A model generated the notes under the pieces. It was not told the origin of the DNA. It made no database searches and saw only the letters and a list, made by a program, of their open reading frames with translations. A program made the position numbers and the translations under genes. Below, piece after piece: positions 29,769 to 30,215 of a stretch of DNA of 30,215 bases; positions within the stretch are counted from its first letter, which is position 1, and each line of letters starts with the position of its first letter. The stretch spans positions 1 through 30,215 of the forward strand of contig CAYOBW010000059.1 of the NCBI GenBank assembly GCA_964402115.1. Direction: 5' to 3'. The stretch is from CAYOBW01 sp964402115 (GTDB lineage: Bacteria; Verrucomicrobiota; Kiritimatiellia; UBA8416; CAYOBW01).

Positions 29769-29968
29769 ACGGCGACTTCCAGCAACTCGGCGTTCGGCGC
29801 GAAATCCCAATCGTCTTCGACGGGCTCCAGATAGAGATCAATCGCCTCGCGAATGTTCCGCAAAGCGTCTTCTCTAGATTCCCCCTCGGAGATGCAGCCG
29901 GGGAGCGCGGGCACAATTGCCGTGTATCCACCTTCATCACTGGGCTCTAGAACGATCGTCAGATTCAT
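29765..29968 (-). CDS. hicB: HicB-family antitoxin
   Basis: HicB antitoxins bind and block HicA mRNase and often regulate their operon. The 67 residues show the degraded RNase H-like HicB fold: LTIVLEPSDEGGYTAIVPAL then PGCISEGESREDALRNIREA, followed by IDLYLEP. Only the N-terminal domain is present; there is no C-terminal DNA-binding domain, which is common in short HicB proteins. GGGAGG lies 6 nt before ATG 29968, so that start is preferred over 30013. It precedes the broken hicA, leaving an orphan antitoxin that could still neutralise HicA toxins encoded elsewhere. Confidence 0.87.
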   Translation of the reverse strand: MNLTIVLEPSDEGGYTAIVPALPGCISEGESREDALRNIREAIDLYLEPVEDDWDFAPNAELLEVAV

Positions 29969-30143
29969 TACAGCCTCCCTAATCAGGATACCGCCACCCG
30001 ATCTTCGGTTCAATCCTTCTTCACGCCAACGAAGAGTCTTTCAGCCATCGTCCCGTGAGTATACACCGGTGGCATGGTGGATTAAGCAGTTGTCGAGCTG
30101 CATGGGGGCTGAAACGGGTTGAACGGAGCCGCGGTGGCTATGG

Positions 30144-30215
30144 GGTAACGGCGGGGACCGCCGTCTCCACGCGACGTCGCCTGCCCACGCAATGGAGACG
30201 GCCGTCCCCGGCCGT
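30144..30215. repeat. Intergenic palindromic element, copy 2, reaching the window end
   Basis: This copy starts GGTAACGGCGGGGACCGCCG, as at 15643, and keeps the centre GTCGCCTGCCCACGCA. By hand alignment it matches the first copy at 66 of 72 bases. The right arm is cut by the window edge. Two copies about 14.5 kb apart show that the element is dispersed. Confidence 0.85.

Overview
The window comes from a GC-rich bacterial chromosome. The gene content points to the PVC group (Planctomycetota, Verrucomicrobiota, Lentisphaerota or Kiritimatiellota). The clues are a double-length UvrA as in Chlamydiae, a Tat-exported Gfo/Idh/MocA oxidoreductase, a DUF1080 protein, a Tat-signalled hydroxypyruvate-isomerase-like TIM barrel, and a large GH51 arabinofuranosidase. 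This placement is inference; the window has no rRNA or tRNA gene to confirm it.

Layout. Positions 1-1464 hold the 5' part of a pyruvate:ferredoxin oxidoreductase gene (minus strand). Next comes a secreted GH51 arabinofuranosidase (minus). An FHA-domain membrane protein (minus) lies divergent to a GYF-like/coiled-coil/TM/OmpA protein (plus). A tandem uvrA and trmL form an overlapping minus-strand pair (6903-12853); a 43-nt almost pure G tract lies inside uvrA. After a 510-nt gene-free stretch with hairpins comes a plus-strand run of exported proteins (13364-17305): an oxidoreductase, a lipoprotein with two rhamnose-mutarotase domains, a DUF1080 protein and a SIMPL-domain protein. Palindromic intergenic repeats separate several of these. 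A minus-strand operon hslO - M28 peptidase - MFS transporter follows (17378-21033).

Positions 21156-26387 carry a second plus-strand series: a Cys-rich lipoprotein and a small membrane protein, then a methyltransferase, a protein of unrecognised family, a small membrane ORF and a radical SAM/SPASM enzyme. The last four are tightly spaced or overlapping and are the best candidate for an undescribed modification pathway. A Tat-signalled TIM-barrel protein ends this part.

The right end (27444-30215) looks like accessory DNA. An NYN/OST-HTH gene and a DUF3592-like gene are separated by a 60-bp site with the sequence and fold of an integron attC; the NYN stop codon lies inside its outer box. Beyond that is a damaged toxin-antitoxin area: hicB is intact, hicA is cut before its catalytic motif by a palindromic element, and an AbrB-like start may be truncated on the other side. 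The window ends in a second copy of the palindrome seen at 15643-15716.
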